From Gracilaria vermiculophylla (Eukaryota; Rhodophyta; Florideophyceae; Gracilariales; Gracilariaceae): a DNA stretch of 61,558 nucleotides. Shown piece by piece: positions 21,250 through 32,837 of this stretch (positions are counted from its first letter, which is position 1; each line of letters starts with the position of its first letter). The position numbers were made by a program, and so were the translations under genes. The notes under the pieces were generated by a model. That model made no database searches, was not told the DNA's origin, and saw nothing but the letters and a program-made list of their open reading frames with translations. The DNA is taken from positions 867,854-929,411 of the forward strand of contig JAHNZQ020003150.1 in NCBI GenBank assembly GCA_019155205.2, written 5' to 3'.

Positions 21250-22945
21250 AGGGTTAGGGGTTTAGTTGACAGTCTTTGTATACCAGTCGTGCCTTAAATA
21301 TTTTTCCGTGGTTCTTGGTCTTCGGTTTTGTCTTAGAAATCTAATTTTACTTATTGAATGCTTACGCTTTTCTTGGGATGCCAAAAATCTATGAAAGTTC
21401 TATACAAGGAATTACTCTTTCTTGTTTCACCGCTGTATTTTAGTAATTTTTGTGAGTCCCGGGCAAAACTTCGTGTATTTCTTCTGGCTCAAAGTCTTCA
21501 GCAAGCATCATGACCGCACCAGCTAAAGCGTCTTCAGTTACATCAGCGTGTGAATAGGTCAGCCATCTGGGCTGTGTCTGAGCACTATCACTTTTCTTTG
21601 AAATACTTTCTGTTGCATGCTCAACTTTTACAGCTGTGTTGTATGCACCAGAAGTCTTAGAATCCTTTTCGTTGTTGATAGATGTCTAATTATTAGTTTC
21701 TATATCATCTTTGGGTCCAACAGATGTATGATGTTCAGGAGAAACATATTCTGGAGCTTTTAAACATATCCCAAAGATGTGCAAAGTCCTGGTTTTGCGT
21801 TTAACTTTTTCTTTGTTCACAGAGTACATATACGTAAGCCTTGCAACCAAATAATTTGAAAAGAAAAATACTTGGTTTCTTTAAGAACCAACTTACGTGG
21901 ACAGTAGAGTATCCTAGAAGATTTTTGGGACAAGGATCCTAATAGCATTAGTTGTTTGAACTGCTTTGACTCAAAAACATCTCCATATATATATTTAAAG
22001 TAAATAATGTATCTTTCCTTTTCAAATACTTTTCTTTTGATACTCTCAAACACTCTATTTTGCCTAAAAGGATTTGCTCCTTTACATTTATAATTTGAAA
22101 CCACTTTAGTCAAGTATTTTTGAAATGCCTCAGATAAAACCTCCCCGTTTGTTTTATTTCTCCGTCTTGCAACAAGTTTTTGTTCTTGAGCTTTTACTAA
22201 TTAAAAATATCCTAGAATCTGTTCTACAGATTCATTCTCAGATCCTTGAACGAACACAACTTTCTTTCTTATGTAGTCATTTGTAAAAGTCACGAATCAC
22301 AAATTTGTTCCTTTTGATTTTATACACCCAATGTCTTTGGCACCAGTGACCTTAATAGAGGTTGAATAACGTTGTCTGGGGTTAATTTTATGTATTTCAG
22401 ATTTATGCCAAAAGAACAAAAATATTCCCAATTTCTTTTCTATATCAACTCTTTATCATGCATTCTACCACGGCAGCGCCTAACCATGCCCACAACACGC
22501 AACACAATTTGTACCTTTTGAATTGATCGCGGTTCTCGATAACATCCGTAAGTTTATGCCATGAAGACAGATCCTTTGTAAAACTTGATTAGCCCCGTAA
22601 GACGCTTTTTAGTATAGAATTTGAAATATGAAGGCCTACGGATCAAATTTTAATTTCTTTACACTTTATTTGAGATGGTGCGTTGACCTGAGATGAGGTC
22701 AGACGGACCCCACATAATTTCATGGCATCGGTCCGATAGACACGAGGTATTCAAATGTCCGTATGAATAATTTCTAATTTTTCTTTAGCTTGAACTACTT
22801 CTATAAGTGAAAACGGTTTTGGCACCATTTTTCTGATGTGCATAATATGGGTAAATCTGTAAAACATTTGTGTTGACCGAGCAGGAAGTCGGCACAGTGA
22901 CAAGTGATTCTCTCGGCTTTCATAACATTCTAGGCAGCGTCTCAT
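21250..22945 (-). pseudogene. Copia relic D (integrase to start of RT)
   Basis: On the minus strand 22945-22751 ends with KEKLEIIHTDI, the junction of the copia integrase zinc domain with the first catalytic Asp. Broken frames then give FVTFTNDYIRKK (family YFVTFIDDYSRK) and, at 22113-21817, a continuing core. At about 21580-21440 the linker typical of copia pol follows (DALAGAVMMLAEDFEPEEI), and near 21290-21250 IFKARLVYKDC matches the FKARLVxKG start of RT. Heavy decay with many stops; catalytic Asp2 and Glu are not readable. No LTRs found. Confidence 0.6.
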
Positions 22946-24351
22946 ATAAGATTTTGCACGACGTCGGGATACAGAATTCGAGTTTTAAACATATCGTGCC
23001 ATGCTTTCATCCCAGTTATGCAGATATAATGATTGATACTGATGTGGTTTTTAGCTGGCAGCTATCCAGATTCAAGAAGTTTTTCGAACACTTGTTTGAC
23101 ATGATGTGAGTCACTGTCCTTGTAATCCAGTTTTCACTTGAACATCAATAAAATGATCAACGGAGGCCGCTGTTCCACGTTTCTGTGCCATCGTTTAGGA
23201 ACGGCATCATGGGGCGAAAAATGCTTTGATGTAACAAGTTATATAACAATCGTAAATAAGATGACTATAAGTCGTATCTAAACCCATATGTTCTTTACAA
23301 CCAATGTCCATCTACAATGTTCAAAACAATGTTTTCTCCCTTTTATTGTAACGTGCGGCATTCAATGGCTTATAAAACCAACGGGCCGTCTCACAGAGGC
23401 GATTTGTAGCTAGGTATAGCGGCGAGAGCTTAATCAGCTACCTTGTTACCCGGTTGTGGCGGCAGCAACGGCTTGGTAGAACGGCTTTGAGCAGCGGCCG
23501 AGTGCTTAGCGGAGCCGTGTCACGCCACTGACTTACGAAGTGCAGATGGACGTTGACCTTGTTCGACGAGGACTCAACGGAAACCACAAGCACTCCATCA
23601 CGCCACTGACGTCGGGGAGTGCCGAGGTCGTTGGCAACTGGTGTGCTTCGAACGCTTTTCAAAGGTCTAGTGTAATTACTCATGCACAGACGAATTGCAT
23701 TATTGGCAATCTTCTGCTGCACGTGTGGCGCTGCGCACGCTCTGTGCTGGCGTAACGCTAACGTTGGCCAAGGGCGCAACACACAGTAAAACTCTTCCAG
23801 AGTTTTTGTTCCATTTATTTTGGCTAACAATATTTTCATGTTCAGCACTGCTTTTTCTACCGTCGGCAATTTTATATCCCTTTTATCTTGCAGTGCGGGT
23901 ATTCAAAAGAAAAGCCACGGTTGTCTTTCCGTACTTTTCATTCTTAGCAATTTCCTTGTTCTGTTTTCGTTCATTCCATGTTTTCATTCTTTCTTCTCGC
24001 AATATTCTCGCATGATTGTTTCCATGTTTATATTCTCAGTTATACGTTTTCCAACGTGGCAACCGAGGTTTCATATATATTTGGTAAGCATATTAAAATT
24101 CTTGTTATGTATTCTTCTTTAAGCATATTAACACCCAATTGTGGTCGGTTTGTTTCTAAGAGCTTAAACCCTGCGATGTAGTCCTCTTAAAACTTTTCTT
24201 GAGAAAGCAACTTAAATTGATATCGTTATTTTATGTTCTTTTTCTTTTCTATACACTTGCTTTCATAAAGTGTGGATAATATTTGCTAGTCTTTTGATTC
24301 AGATCCTCAGGACTTAATATAATCATATAGACTACCTTAAAATGATAAAAC
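22946..24351. other. No gene seen; AT-rich with a GC-richer island
   Basis: Mostly AT-rich. A GC-richer island at about 23400-23780 follows a TATAAAA-like box near 23374 and contains a short repeat (ATCACGCCACTGAC and close variants). It could be a promoter region or a lost LTR, but it has no terminal repeats or duplication I could find. A 143-codon minus frame (23869-23438) shows no family feature. Confidence 0.4.
24347..24351. repeat. Target site duplication AAAAC, left of E
   Basis: It directly precedes the left LTR and matches AAAAC at 30790-30794. Confidence 0.85.
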
Positions 24352-24718
24352 GGAAACGAAAGACCAGTTGGGGCAAAAAAAGACAGGTGAAATAAACTCG
24401 AATGATGACTTTCCTTGTGGAGTAATCGTTTTTTGGGATTTGGTGCCGCTACTTGGCATCTACGGTTTCTTATATAGGGAGTTATACCCCCCTAAAAGGT
24501 TGCATAATAACAAATATCAAATGTACTATCTAGATGCTACTCTATTTCTCTAAACTCATCTAGAAAACTAATTAGAAATCTCTAGATGCGTTACAGCAAT
24601 GCAACATAGAATTCTACACTCAAAATAAAAACTAACAACATAAATGCTACGTAAATATGCCTTGCTGGCATGCGTCTAGAACAACCTAGAAAAACCGGGA
24701 CTATTCTAGATTGTTACA
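24352..24718 (-). repeat. Element E 3' LTR (367 bp)
   Basis: Read on the minus strand it begins TGTAACAATCTAGAATAG directly after the polypurine tract GAGGAGGGGGGAATAG (24719-24734). A TATATAAG box lies on the minus strand near 24469-24476. It aligns with 30423-30789 at equal length. Confidence 0.9.
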
Positions 24719-24786
24719 CTATTCCCCCCTCCTCTCTAATGACGACCACGTCAATGATACTCAGGTAGTAACCCATTATCAATATT

Positions 24787-24993
24787 TTATTTGTGCCAAA
24801 CATCGGTTACAGTCCGATCACGATCCACGAAATCTCTTGTTGGCTGCCACTCAGCTTCATGAGTTGGCGCCCCCCTCATTAATGTCAGAAATTGATATCC
24901 TCTTCCTCGCTTTCGTTGCTTCAGAATACTTCCAATGACTTGTTCTTCTCCTTCAGGCATCGGTACCGGATCAGGTCTTTCATGAATGGGCAT
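24787..24993 (-). pseudogene. Element E chromodomain-like C-terminus
   Basis: The last piece of pol reads EEQVIGSILKQRKRGRGYQF, then a strand and AEWQP, the shape of a retrotransposon chromodomain. It would steer integration by binding marked histones (family knowledge). It lies just before the polypurine tract. Confidence 0.65.
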
Positions 24994-25015
24994 CCCAATT
25001 CCGGCAGGATGTTAC

Positions 25016-26296
25016 CTATATGGAGTTGTATGGATCACATGAACAACTGTATGGATCTTGAGGTGACTTGGTATATCCAACCATAATGCATTCTTTCCAA
25101 TTGACTCCTTCACCATAAATGGCCCGGAACTTTCTTGCAGTCAGCTTCTGTGTTACCTGAGACCTGGAATATAAATCCGTTAACAAAGATTTGTTCAACC
25201 ACACTTTTGATCCAATTTGATAATTTAGAGCTCGATAAAGTTGAGAGGATATTGCACTTTGTCTAGCCTTGGACACTTTGTACGAGAACTTAGCATCTTC
25301 CAAAGAATTTTTTAAACTTGTCTTGAACTCTTCAATGCTTTCAATCGGCATCTCTGCTCCTGAAATCATATCAAGAGGCGTCTTCGGATAATATCCCAAG
25401 TCCATTTCGAATGGCGACATTCCCAAGTCTTCAGTCACAGAAGACTTATATGCAAACTCTGCTGCAGGTCGCAAGTCATCTCAATCATTCTGATGGTACG
25501 AGCAATAGCACCATAAATAGTTTTCAACCATTCGGCTCATAATCTCCGATGCACCATCTGTCTGCGGATGACGACTTGTGGACATCCTCAACTTTACTTC
25601 ACATAGCTTCATCACATTTTCCCAGAACTTTTAAGTGAACAAAGGATCTCTGTCTGAAACATTGGTATTTGGTAAGCCATGGAGTTTGAATATGTTGTTG
25701 AAGAATGAAATAGCCACATCTACTGCCGTGTCATTCACATTACAAGGAATGAAATAAAATGTTCTTGTAAGACGATCATCCCAAGTTGTGACTGCATCTT
25801 TTCCATTCTTAGTTCTTGAAAGATGTACTATAAACTCAGTAGCTAGAGATCCCTATCTTCTCTTAGCCCTCTCTAATGAATTTGGAACTGTCATTTTCTT
25901 TTGATTCGAATTTTTTGCTTGCTGACATCAAAAGCATCCTTGCACATAATTTCGAACATCACGTTTCTTATGTCTCCAGTGATAGTTCGAAAGTCTAGAT
26001 AAAGTCTTCGCAAAAGAAAAATGTCTTCTTATTTTCGAATCATGCGCTAGCTGCAGAATATCAGAAACACTCTTCCTTGGAACACACAGTTTCTTACCAT
26101 ACACCAGTCGTTTTCCTTCTCTCCTAAACATGTGAATTATCTTTTCAAGCTGTAACTTCTTAATATCATTAGAAGGCCAGTTTCCATCTAAGACTCTAGC
26201 AATAGGTCCAAAGAACTGATCATCACCATAACTGCTAAGAATATCATCAACATCAAAGGATAACACTTCCAAATCATTATCTGAAGGGTTATCCAT
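25016..26296 (-). pseudogene. Element E integrase
   Basis: The minus-strand piece at 26296-25928 is the zinc-binding N-terminus (VSDILQLAHDSKIRRHFSFA, then the final Cys pair around RNYVQGCF/CQQ). Broken frames then carry the core: LSRTKNGKDAV, NTNVSDRDPLFT (second Asp) and SRHPQTDGASEIMSRM (the Glu block). The first Asp position reads TEF instead of MDF. 25474-25016 is the C-terminal half (GMSPFEMDLGYYPKTPLD, QIGSKVWL). Several stops interrupt it. Confidence 0.75.
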
Positions 26297-26811
26297 ATCC
26301 TAAGAGTTGGTTAAATGAGGAGCTCTTGACAAAGCATCACCAAGTACATGAGTCTTTCCTTGCTTCAAGGTAATTGGAAATATGCCAAAATTACCAAGCG
26401 TTTCAATCTACCGTGCCTCTTTTCGACGTAACGTAGGCTTGGTGAATAACTGATTCAGAACTTGATTGTGAGTTATAGTCTCAAATGATGAACCTTCCAA
26501 ATAACATCTAAACCTCTGAAGAGAAGATATCAAACCAAGACGTTTCCTATCATTTGCGAAATAATCTCTCTCAGTAGGAGACAGCTTTTTAGAATAGAAG
26601 GCAATAACACAATCCTTTCCATGCTCATGTAATTGTGTTAAAGTTCCTCCAACCGCATATTGCGAGGCATCACCATGACCTCAAAATCTCTTGTTCCAGT
26701 CTCAGGCAACAAGAATAGGGGCTTCGGTGATGGCTTATTTCAACTTTTGGAATGCTTCATCACAACTCTCATTCCATTTTCCAACATCGATATCTTTCTT
26801 TTTCAGATCCG

Positions 26812-27933
26812 TTAATAGGGCTGCAACTTCCGAGAACTTGTGAATAAACCGCAGAAGAATTGAAGTACTCCAATAAAACTTATAATGTCCGTAACCGTTT
26901 TCGGCTTCGGCCATGTTCTCAAAAACTCGACTTTTTCTGGGTTGACGCGAAGACCATCTTTCCCGACTATGAAGCCCAAAAACTCTCTCTCTGTTTTCAG
27001 AAAATCACATTTCTTCGGAGAAACATAAAGCTCATGTTCTTTCAGGCGCGTTAGTACGATTTCCAGATGCTTGAGATGCCTTTCTTCATCCTTGCTGAAT
27101 ATTAGAAGATCATCAATGTACACAACCATAAATAGATCAATAAAATTATAGAAAATACGGTTCATCAACAACTGGAATGTAACCGGGGCATTACATAAAC
27201 CCATCGGCACAACAAGATACTCAAACTGTCCGTACTTCGAATTGAACGCGGTCTTTTCAAAATCCTCAGGCTTCACCCGTATCTGATGGAAAACAGTTTT
27301 CAAGTCCAGCTTTGAGAAGACTCTTGCATCACCAAGCCTATCAAACATCTCATCTGGTCGACACAATGGCGCATTGTTTCTTTTTGAGATTCGATTAAGA
27401 GCTCGATAATCGACCACTCCTCTCAATTTGTCTTTCTCTTGGACGAAGAACAACAGCAATCCATATGGGGACTTACTAGGCCTAATCTTCTTATTTCTCA
27501 GCAAATATTCTACATACTCTTTTGCAGCTTTCCACTCCGTGGCGGACATCTGAAACAATGGACGATGAGGTGGCTTAAAACCTTTCTCAACCTCAATCTC
27601 ATGATCCATACTTCTCTTTGGTGGTAGTCCAGCAGGTAGTTTCCCTTTGAAAACATCTTTAAATCGAGTCAACAGCTTTTCCAAATGAACATGCTTTTGA
27701 CATTCGACTGCTGAGGGTTTAGTCAATTTAAACTCATTCCCATCAACGAGTTGATATAAATTGAAATCTCTCCCATTATTCTTTCTCCTAATCATGTTCC
27801 GGAACTTCTTAACTCCAATGCCTATGACTCTTACTTCCCCGCTCGAATTATCGTCAGTCATTGGAACCACGTCTCTTCCTACCCTGATAACACGTTCTTG
27901 ATAATCTATATCAGGATTTTTGAAAACATCCAT
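26812..27933 (-). CDS. Element E reverse transcriptase (373-codon intact frame)
   Basis: An uninterrupted frame. From residue about 95 it holds the RT palm and fingers: IRPSKSPYGLLLFFVQEKDK, VVDYRALNRISKRNNAPL, FSKLDLKTVFHQIRVKPEDF and the catalytic VVYIDDLLIFSKDE (YIDD at 27109-27120), then FLKTEREFLGFIVGKDGLRV. The catalytic Asp residues are intact. The RNase H part (about 26800-26310) continues in broken frames with recognisable WNESCDEAFQ. The first 90 residues are protease to RT linker. It would copy element RNA into cDNA. Confidence 0.85.
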   Translation of the reverse strand: MDVFKNPDIDYQERVIRVGRDVVPMTDDNSSGEVRVIGIGVKKFRNMIRRKNNGRDFNLYQLVDGNEFKLTKPSAVECQKHVHLEKLLTRFKDVFKGKLPAGLPPKRSMDHEIEVEKGFKPPHRPLFQMSATEWKAAKEYVEYLLRNKKIRPSKSPYGLLLFFVQEKDKLRGVVDYRALNRISKRNNAPLCRPDEMFDRLGDARVFSKLDLKTVFHQIRVKPEDFEKTAFNSKYGQFEYLVVPMGLCNAPVTFQLLMNRIFYNFIDLFMVVYIDDLLIFSKDEERHLKHLEIVLTRLKEHELYVSPKKCDFLKTEREFLGFIVGKDGLRVNPEKVEFLRTWPKPKTVTDIISFIGVLQFFCGLFTSSRKLQPY

Positions 27934-28440
27934 GGCATTCCAAGAGGCACATCATATTTACAATCTGCGACAATCCAATTGAATTTGTACAGATGGGAAC
28001 CAATCTTCAGTGTTGCTTCTAGGATGACTTCCGACGCTTCTTCCTTTGACTTCTTATTCGAATGATTGACAGTAGCATTGAATCTCTTAAATCAAAACTT
28101 TTCCTTGCTTCGAGCTGCAAAGTCCCTTGACACTACGTCTGTATTACATCCGTCATCTTTGAGGATGGACACTTTTACCTCATTCAATGTCCCATTGAGT
28201 ATGATCAATTTTTCAATTGGAATTGAATCCTCATTGACTTGGGTATTGTCTTCACGACACTAAACGATAGTATTGGACTCCAAACTAGTCTTCGAGACTC
28301 TTATCGCATGATTTCTTTGTCTTTCCTCCACTTCATAGCTATCACCATTGTGAATCTCTTCTTCCAAGACTGGACTCTGTATACTTTGTCGTAGTTGCCT
28401 AACCTCTGCAACAAGATGCTTACAGTCACTCATACTTGGT
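27934..28440 (-). pseudogene. Element E protease region
   Basis: The minus-strand frame upstream of RT reads ...VKVSILKDDGCNTDVVSRDF, at the place where Ty3 elements keep the aspartic protease active site. Instead of D-S/T-G-A the residues are D-D-G-C, followed by NT and a hydrophobic strand. An alternative lineage-specific active site or a mutation are both possible. A few stops separate it from the RT frame. Confidence 0.5.
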
Positions 28441-28474
28441 CCAACCGGAGCGTTCTTTCCTTTCGGCGGACCCC

Positions 28475-28669
28475 TTAGTTTTCCGAGTAACGGTCAATAA
28501 TTTGAGCATTATTAGATGCAATCTTACTCCTACGGTCATCATGTTTCCATTGCCTACAGCCTACTTTATGATATGTGTAGCAGCGGTTCCATTTGTACAA
28601 CTTCTCTTTCTCCACATCAAATCGACTATTCCTACTTCGAATTTGACCATTGTTGTACATTCTTTCCAC
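28475..28669 (-). pseudogene. Element E zinc-knuckle segment of gag
   Basis: A basic minus-strand piece with YKWNRCYTYHKVGCRQWKHD. The spacing suggests a CCHC knuckle in which some ligands have been replaced (CYTY for CYxC, GC for GH). It lies between the capsid and the protease, as expected. Confidence 0.5.
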
Positions 28670-28770
28670 GTAACCTATCTATATTGGAACGGGAGCCTGA
28701 TTTGAAACATAATTCGACTGTTTACCAAACCATGAGAGCATGCCAGATCCCGGTAAGGCGCTGGCAATAT

Positions 28771-29459
28771 TCAAAGCAATTTGGGGTCTTCTTCGACGTT
28801 CGTAAAATTACCTTTAAGAATAATTAGCTTAGCTTGCGGCTTCAATCCAGAGACAAACTTATCTAACATTTCATCCATTGAAATTCCTGGGATGCTTAGA
28901 GCCACATTTCTAACTTCTAAAAGATAAGCTGCATTAGAATACTTTTGATGCAAAGATCTTAACTTGTCTCTTGCACGTCGAACACTATCAGCCGGAATAA
29001 ACTCAGCTCCTACCAGATTCTTGAACTCTTTACCGGAATCCAGGACAGCATTAGCGGCAGCCTTCATGAACCACCAACTTGCAGCTGTGCCCGTAAACAA
29101 GGTTGTAGCATACGTAATCTTAACTCCTTAATTTAACACCAACTCTGTGTTTTGCATTTGAACAAGTGCTAAGTATTGTTTAAGCTGGTACAATCAAGTT
29201 TCCACAATGAGTCTATCCCGGGTGCTCTTGAACTGTTCCGACTTGATCGGCTTTAAAAACGACATCTTAAACCAACTCTTTTTCTTCTCTTGCAACATTC
29301 TCTCTTGAATTTATATTCACTTAATAGTTGTAGAAAGGCGTCCCACGGCAACGGGTCCTCTTCCTGCAAGAGGGTGCTAATAGCGACTCTTCGCAAGCCA
29401 CACTCGAGAGTTACGGCGATCAATATCTGTTCGGGATATCCCCACCAGTCTTTTGTCAC
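28771..29459 (-). pseudogene. Element E gag
   Basis: The capsid frame can be read from ATG at 29265 (MSFLKPIKSEQF...) through EQYLALVQM-like helices to FTGTAASWWFMKAAANAVL and VSGLKPQAKL at 28771, the classic order of Ty3 gag. Two in-frame stops fall between 29265 and 29100. An open piece upstream (29459-29253, containing EEDPLPWDAFLQLLSEYKF) is in another frame and may be the N-terminus. Confidence 0.75.
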
Positions 29460-29522
29460 AGACCTTTCGGTGTCCCTAACCTACACAAAATGATCTCGAG
29501 CCGACCGAAAGATACTTCGCAA

Positions 29523-30085
29523 TATTGGAGGTCAGAGGGGCAAGGGAAAGTTGGAGGAATATTAAGAATATTCGCCAGCTCTGGGTTGGATTTACTTGGA
29601 GGTCCATCGACCACGACTTATATAGTGGTTCAGTCGCACCGACTAGGATGCATCAGAAATTACACTACAATGGCGAGATACTCCATACTACCAATCATAT
29701 TGTAACATGACATAAATGTACTAGCCACAATTCAATAGTGCTTACAACAGCAAGGCACAACAAGGCATGACAGTTCCGTACACTCAGGAGACCATGAAAA
29801 TGCACAAATTCACTCAACCACCTTACACTCTCTGTATTCCGCCACCACTCGTGTCCATACAGCAATGTGTGTGTATAGTTACCATGATGAGGCACATTAC
29901 ACTAAACCATATCCGGTGTACATTAAGCTGAGTTTGCAATGTGTACACCTGGAAACGATATGGTAGTGAACAACGTGCCGAGTAGCACACCTGAACACGT
30001 GTACCAGATAGAGTCAACATTCAACGCAGCCCATGATCCCCAGAACATTTAATTGTCAGTGACAGCACAGGCACTTCATCCAACA
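29523..30085 (-). repeat. Solo copia-type LTR inside element E
   Basis: This 563-bp LTR is flanked by CGCAA on both sides (29518-29522 and 30086-30090). Its ends are TATTGGA and TCCAACA, an inverted pair with one mismatch. It matches the LTR at 47618-48182 along its full length and carries the same minus-strand TATATAAG box (about 29618-29625). No internal region remains, so it arose by recombination between the two LTRs of a former copia insertion. Confidence 0.9.
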
Positions 30086-30282
30086 CGCAATGAATGCACT
30101 ACCTGACTATGGTGCTCCTACCTGATCAAACCTATAGCGCGTTACTTGAACCCTTGTCCCAGTCGGCCGGCCTAGTTAACAGCCAATAGTCGAGAGAGTT
30201 GTTTAAGGATACGCTAGGTGACTCGGCGCAGAACAACCAAAATCAAAGTAGGCAAAAATATTGAAGATACCTTCCTGCATAT

Positions 30283-30379
30283 CTAGTTCTTCCTGCAGAA
30301 CTAGAATACTTTCACACACCTGGCACTCCAGCCCACAGGTGGAGACTTACAAACGACTGGCACTCCAGCCCACAGTCGT
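30283..30379 (-). other. Element E leader hairpins
   Basis: Three hairpins lie just inside the primer site. CTAGTTCT/AGAACTAG (30283-30290 and 30297-30304) has a 6-nt loop. CACCTG/CAGGTG (30317-30322 and 30336-30341) and ACGACTG/CAGTCGT (30353-30359 and 30373-30379) enclose the same 13-nt loop (GCACTCCAGCCCA on the plus strand). Different complementary stems around an identical loop suggest a selected RNA shape, such as a dimerisation or packaging signal (inference). Confidence 0.7.
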
Positions 30380-30405
30380 GGTACAACCTGACTACCTTCG
30401 GCCTA

Positions 30406-30421
30406 CTGTGCGATCCTACCA
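30406..30421 (-). other. Element E primer binding site
   Basis: One base inside the 5' LTR, the minus strand reads TGGTAGGATCGCACAG. The TGG start is complementary to the CCA end of a tRNA, as expected for Ty3 elements. Which tRNA is not known. Confidence 0.6.
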
Positions 30422-30422
30422 G

Positions 30423-30789
30423 TGAAACGAAAGACCAGATGGGGAAAAGGAATACAGGTGAAATAAACTCAAATGATGACTTTCCTTGTTGTATAATCGT
30501 GTTTTGGGAGTTGGTGCTGCTACTTGGCATTTTGGACCTCTTATATAGAGAACTATACACCCCTAAAAGGTGACATAATAAAAAATATCAAATATACTAT
30601 CTAAATGCTTCTCAAGTGCTCTAAACGCATCTACAACATTAATTAGAAACCTCTAGACGCGTTACAGCAATGCAACACAAAATTCTACACGCAAAAGAAA
30701 AACTAAAAAACAAATGCCACGCGAAATATGCCTTGCTGGCATGCGTCCAGAACAGCCTTGAATAACCTGGACTATTCTAGATTGTTACA
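30423..30789 (-). repeat. Element E 5' LTR (367 bp)
   Basis: It begins TGTAACAATCTAGAATAG on the minus strand and ends in TTTCA. It contains a minus-strand TATATAAG promoter box near 30540-30547. Confidence 0.9.
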
Positions 30790-30794
30790 AAAAC
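30790..30794. repeat. Target site duplication AAAAC, right of E
   Basis: Second copy of the 5-bp duplication flanking element E. Confidence 0.85.
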
Positions 30795-32837
30795 AATATC
30801 AGTTAATAAATTTATATTGGAGCAGGATTGTTTTCTTCTCCAATCACTAATTTCTGATATTTCTTTTTCTTCAGATAATTTGACGTGCGTTATTACCAAG
30901 TATAATAATTTTCTTCATTTGCTTTCTCGATTCTTGTGTGAATTTATCGTCTCTGTACATAGTTGCACAAATCCACTTCCACTTTGTGTAAACTGAAATC
31001 AAATAAACTTATTTGCAACCAGTCAAATGTACGAGAGAAAAACTTTTCTTTGAATTTTGGTGGAAAGGATTGTGAAACTTTTTCGTACAGTCAAATTCCA
31101 GCGTTTTGAAATATATCTGTTTTTCTATCGCATGTTTCAAGTTTTAAAACGATAATGAACCATTTTCTTCTGTGCAGTAAAACGTTTTCTTAAGTCTTTT
31201 AAATTGTTCGGATTCTGCACAAATCTTGTTTCGGGTCGATTTCCACTGCCCTGATTTACGAGCTTGCAGTAATTTTCAAAAACTCTGGAATTTTTTTGAT
31301 AGGCCAAAGTGATATATCTTTCTGTATCACCTTGCTGAGCGTCTGCGATGTATTTCAGTTCTATGAAGAATACCGTGTCTTCAAAGCAATTAAACTAACG
31401 CCAATAAAAGACCCACGCGCGAGCAAATCACATAACATTATGTAGTTTGAACAGTTCAATGATTTGATAAACTTCAGTAGGCACAATACTATTTTACAAT
31501 GAACACTAGGCTTAACGTTTATTTTCCGTCAAACACGGTGCTAAAACTGTTGTCTTATACGGTTCTTTATAATTATTACTTCACTTTATAGTTCCATGTG
31601 TTTTCTATCATGAAACATGAAGAATATAAACAATATTGTTCTATAGAATATTTTAGAATTTTGATTGCAGAAGTTGTTTCTAGCTGCTTTTGTAGAAGCT
31701 CTCAGAATTTTTCACAACAGCTATCACAGTCCAGAGAGTTGTAGTGCTTTTGAAGTTCGGTTTTTAAAAAACCACTTCCACGTCTGGTTAAACGCTTTCG
31801 CCCCGGATCTTTCAATTTTTAGAGAGTTGCACATTTGCCTCATATTCGATCGTAAAAGCATTAAAAGCCTTGTTGGTCGTTGCATCCTTGTTACGTTGTG
31901 GGTGATTTTTTTGCAATATGTTAAGGAAGGCAGGGACGATACGCACCTTGAAGCCAACTTAATCAGTTTTGGATTTTATTTTGAACATTCCAATGATTGT
32001 TTTCGGCGACGGAAGGTTTCCCTGCCATTCTTTTTTTGAGATAAAATGTTTGCTTTCTCTTCTAGACCACGTGGTAATGGTATTGACTGGGCCCTTACGA
32101 TATGCGCCTTCCAATGTGGGGCATTTGGCTGTATTGCTCATCAATTACAAAGTCTATAATTGCTGAACCTGTTCACAAGTTCGCATAAGGTAATTTGAAA
32201 GCCAAAATGGGGCAAATGAATACTGTGCTTGGAGGTGCTAAAAGCAGTGTGAATAACATAAACAAACTACTAGGAAGCTTATTGAAGGGCATAATCACTC
32301 TTTCCAAAGATTAGAGTAATACTTTATAAAGAAAGTAGCCCTGGAGAGTGATGCTCATAGGAACCATGATGCTGTCCTTCAAAAAGATACATGGATAATT
32401 ATTTTTTATTCTATGATCCCTTGACAGGCGTGTAGCTTGGCGCATTAGATCGTTCTTCTTTGATCATCTTTAATTGTGCTTTCTTAGAACGGGTAAATTC
32501 AAATAGGTAATTTGGTAGCCGTATTGTTTAAGAGTGCCATATTTCCCTTCAGTGCAGTCTTAGCACTTTAGTGTTGCAGCGCGATAGATGATTCTTCTCT
32601 ATGAGCTCAATTATTTCCATAGCTGAGCATTTCAACCATGGAAAGTGTCCTATGCTTTGCGGGGACATACCAAATTTCTTGCATTCTTCATCCGACTCGC
32701 GTTCTCGCGAAGAAGCATTTCATTTTGTGGATATGGTACCGTTCTAGAAAGCTCTAGCTCAGACATTGGTGGATAGCGGACAAAATACAGTAAAGAAGGT
32801 GTTCTAAAAGCAAGTAGAAGCTTTTTGAACAAAGTAT
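30795..32837. other. No assignable gene; AT-rich
   Basis: AT-rich DNA with small open frames, including a 124-codon plus frame at 31665-32039 with no family feature. The one protein-like stretch is listed separately (31141-31395, minus). Confidence 0.4.
31141..31395 (-). other. Unidentified coding-like segment
   Basis: On the minus strand about 85 codons read without a stop, with a composition unlike random AT-rich DNA: FFIELKYIADAQQGDTERYI, then YCKLVNQGSGNRPETRF and LKDLRKRFTAQKKMVHYRF. There is no start codon at a sensible place, and stops flank both ends. It may be an exon or a fragment of an element I do not recognise. Confidence 0.25.

Larger units (their letters stand above)
24352..30789 (-). 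mobile_element. Chromovirus E, full length
   Basis: A complete Ty3/gypsy insertion on the minus strand, 6,438 bp including a nested solo LTR of 563 bp. The LTRs are 367 bp each (24352-24718 and 30423-30789) and AAAAC lies at both outer edges (24347-24351 and 30790-30794). Minus-strand order: primer site, structured leader, gag, zinc knuckle, protease, RT, RNase H, integrase, chromodomain, polypurine tract. RT is an intact open frame with YIDD; other parts have a few stops. Confidence 0.95.

Noticed and set aside
23347..23780. Possible solo LTR (TG...CA edges, TATA box, GC-rich body)
   Set aside because: No target duplication, no terminal inverted repeat and no second copy in the window.
31665..32039. 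124-codon plus-strand frame
   Set aside because: Overlaps an open minus frame, no motif, AT-rich chance frame likely.
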